DNA of 64,000 bases, from assembly GCF_900100075.1 (NCBI RefSeq), contig NZ_FNEG01000001.1:1178001-1242000 (forward strand), in the 5' to 3' direction. The notes under the pieces are model-generated. The model searched no databases and was not told the origin of the DNA. It was given only the letters and a program-made list of their open reading frames with translations. Made by a program: the position numbers and the translations under genes. This document shows, piece after piece, positions 63,062-64,000 of the stretch (position 1 is the stretch's first letter; each line of letters opens with the position of its first letter). Source of the DNA: Chryseobacterium jejuense (GTDB taxonomy: Bacteria > Bacteroidota > Bacteroidia > Flavobacteriales > Weeksellaceae).

Positions 63062-64000
63062 ATGAAAAAGATTTATCTCAGTGCATGTACTGTATGCACC
63101 ATTCTGGGGCTGTCTGCCCAGGAAGTTCTTTGGCAGAAAGACATTCAATCCTCAACTCAGGATTTTCTAAGCCAGGTCACCACTACCATCGATCAACAGT
63201 ATCTCATTACAGGAAGCTCAATACAGAGCGACAAACTCCAACAAGGAAACAAACAGAATAACGGGTACGATTTCCATCTGATTAAATTGAATCAGCAGGG
63301 AGAGCAGGCCTGGGAAAAGTATTTCTCAGGAAACAATCACGATTATTTATCAGGGGCAGTAACTACCCAGGACGGAGGCTTTCTGGTAGCCGGAACATCT
63401 TACTCAGGAAAAGGATTGGATAAAAAAGATGACTCCAAAGGCGGATCAGATATCTGGCTGATCAGGATCAATGAATTTGGAGATGAACTGTGGCAAAAGA
63501 CTTTGGGAACTTCAGCAGATGAAGAAGCCAGAGCAGTCATTCAAAGTACAGATTTGGGCTTTTTTGTCGCTGGAAATGTCCAAAACTCATCCAAAGGCTA
63601 TGGTTCCAAAGATGTCTGGATCACCAGACTGGATAAAGACGGAAAGGAACTCTCTCAACTGATCTTAGGCGGAAAAGGATTAGACGAAGTTGAAAAAATG
63701 ATTCCAACAAAAGATGGGGGAGCCTTACTGGGAATTTACTCAAGAAGTTCCGAGGTTCGTGTTTCGGGATCCGGAGATAGTCCTCGTGGAACTTCATCAC
63801 CTTCTGAACCTCGTACCGCGAATCCCGTATCTCGCACCGGAAAATCTACAGAAAATTTCGGTGAAGGCGACTACTGGATCATCAAACTGGACAAAACAGG
63901 AAAAGTAGAATGGGAAAAGAACTTTGGGGGTAAAGGAGACGACCATGTAAGAACGCTGGCTTTAACTGCAAACGGCTATATCATCGGTGGAGAATCCAGA
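63062..64000 (+). CDS. Secreted beta-propeller-like protein, 3' end outside the window
   Basis: At least 313 residues from ATG 63062, running off the window. A signal peptide (MKKIYLSACTVCTILGLSAQ) is followed by repeats of the form GYDFHLIKLNQQGEQAWEK, GGSDIWLIRINEFGDELWQK, YGSKDVWITRLDKDGKE and EGDYWIIKLDKTGKVEWEKN, each about 50-70 residues, as in T9SS-secreted propeller proteins that often precede RHS/YD-repeat genes. A Ser/Pro/Arg-rich insert at residues about 229-261 interrupts one linker (see the repeat entry). The sorting domain, if any, is not in view. Confidence 0.8.
   Translation, partial: MKKIYLSACTVCTILGLSAQEVLWQKDIQSSTQDFLSQVTTTIDQQYLITGSSIQSDKLQQGNKQNNGYDFHLIKLNQQGEQAWEKYFSGNNHDYLSGAVTTQDGGFLVAGTSYSGKGLDKKDDSKGGSDIWLIRINEFGDELWQKTLGTSADEEARAVIQSTDLGFFVAGNVQNSSKGYGSKDVWITRLDKDGKELSQLILGGKGLDEVEKMIPTKDGGALLGIYSRSSEVRVSGSGDSPRGTSSPSEPRTANPVSRTGKSTENFGEGDYWIIKLDKTGKVEWEKNFGGKGDDHVRTLALTANGYIIGGESR
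63747..63842 (+). repeat. Repeat-like insertion inside the propeller gene
   Basis: About 96 bases rich in CGAGGTTCG, CGGGAT, GAACCTCG and CGAATCCCGTATCTCG modules that partly mirror each other (CGAGGTTC 63751-63758 against GAACCTCG 63806-63813; CGGGAT 63765-63770 against ATCCCG 63822-63827). Translated in frame it gives a Ser/Pro/Arg/Thr stretch unlike the rest of the protein. It resembles scattered intergenic repeats of Chryseobacterium. Confidence 0.5.

Noticed and set aside
63818..63836. A 12-base match (CGAATCCCGTAT) to the tRNA-Ala 3' end, as if a distal attachment site
   Set aside because: It lies in the repeat-like insert of a coding gene, does not extend to the end of the tRNA, and is explained by that repeat family's own modules.

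Overview
The window reads as chromosomal DNA of a low-GC Flavobacteriia/Weeksellaceae bacterium, most likely Chryseobacterium or a close relative. The grounds are TAnnTTTG-type -7 boxes, few Shine-Dalgarno sequences, the QVGINTxxP secreted-protein signature, many TonB receptors and lipoproteins, a VgrG/DUF4280 effector locus of the Bacteroidota type VI secretion kind, and short GGGCTTTAGCCC palindromes. All calls come from reading the sequence; no database search was made.

Layout. (1) 279-9388 is a type VI secretion effector island: VgrG, a PAAR-like (DUF4280)-Hint-nuclease effector, an immunity candidate, four tandem Imm26-like paralogues, a DUF4259 protein, a second copy of the first immunity candidate, and one unknown protein. 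(2) 9482-13428 holds a TonB receptor (minus strand) and a zinc-ribbon protein. (3) 13534-15910 is a scar behind tRNA-Ala(GGC): a truncated tyrosine integrase, an abruptly GC-rich beta-propeller gene and debris. (4) 15912-21951 (minus strand) is a LodA/LodB-type quinoprotein oxidase locus. The LodA protein carries an N-terminal catalase-like domain, and a CxxCH lipoprotein lies upstream. (5) 22200-31500 is accessory DNA: an aldehyde dehydrogenase relic, small lipoproteins and membrane proteins, and an XRE regulator divergent from a DinB plus DnaE-type polymerase pair. (6) 31582-47846 holds secreted and surface proteins, a YddG-type exporter, a DUF885 peptidase, an NlpC/P60 lipoprotein with a LytTR regulator, an MFS/AraC divergent pair and repeat elements. 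(7) 47930-52746 is dapD followed by a four-gene glycan cluster. (8) 52753-60152 is the complete histidine operon hisG-D-C-B-H-A-F-IE behind a histidine-rich leader peptide and attenuator. (9) 60389-64000 is a TonB siderophore-type receptor and the start of a large secreted beta-propeller protein cut by the window end.

How the parts work together: the T6SS island pairs one visible effector with at least six immunity-type genes, so it looks like a memory of past or neighbouring toxins. The LodA/LodB locus probably makes and matures a cysteine tryptophylquinone amino-acid oxidase that releases hydrogen peroxide. The DinB/DnaE pair resembles an inducible translesion-synthesis cassette. The his operon is a textbook biosynthetic operon with a strong attenuation signal.

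Most unusual items: the catalase-like/LodA fusion whose usual distal histidine position seems to be lost, the mosaic immunity array, the GC-rich propeller gene next to a broken integrase at a tRNA, the flavobacterial his attenuator with an extra 13-bp competing pairing, and twin GACCATTTTA direct repeats that look like a LytTR-type operator.
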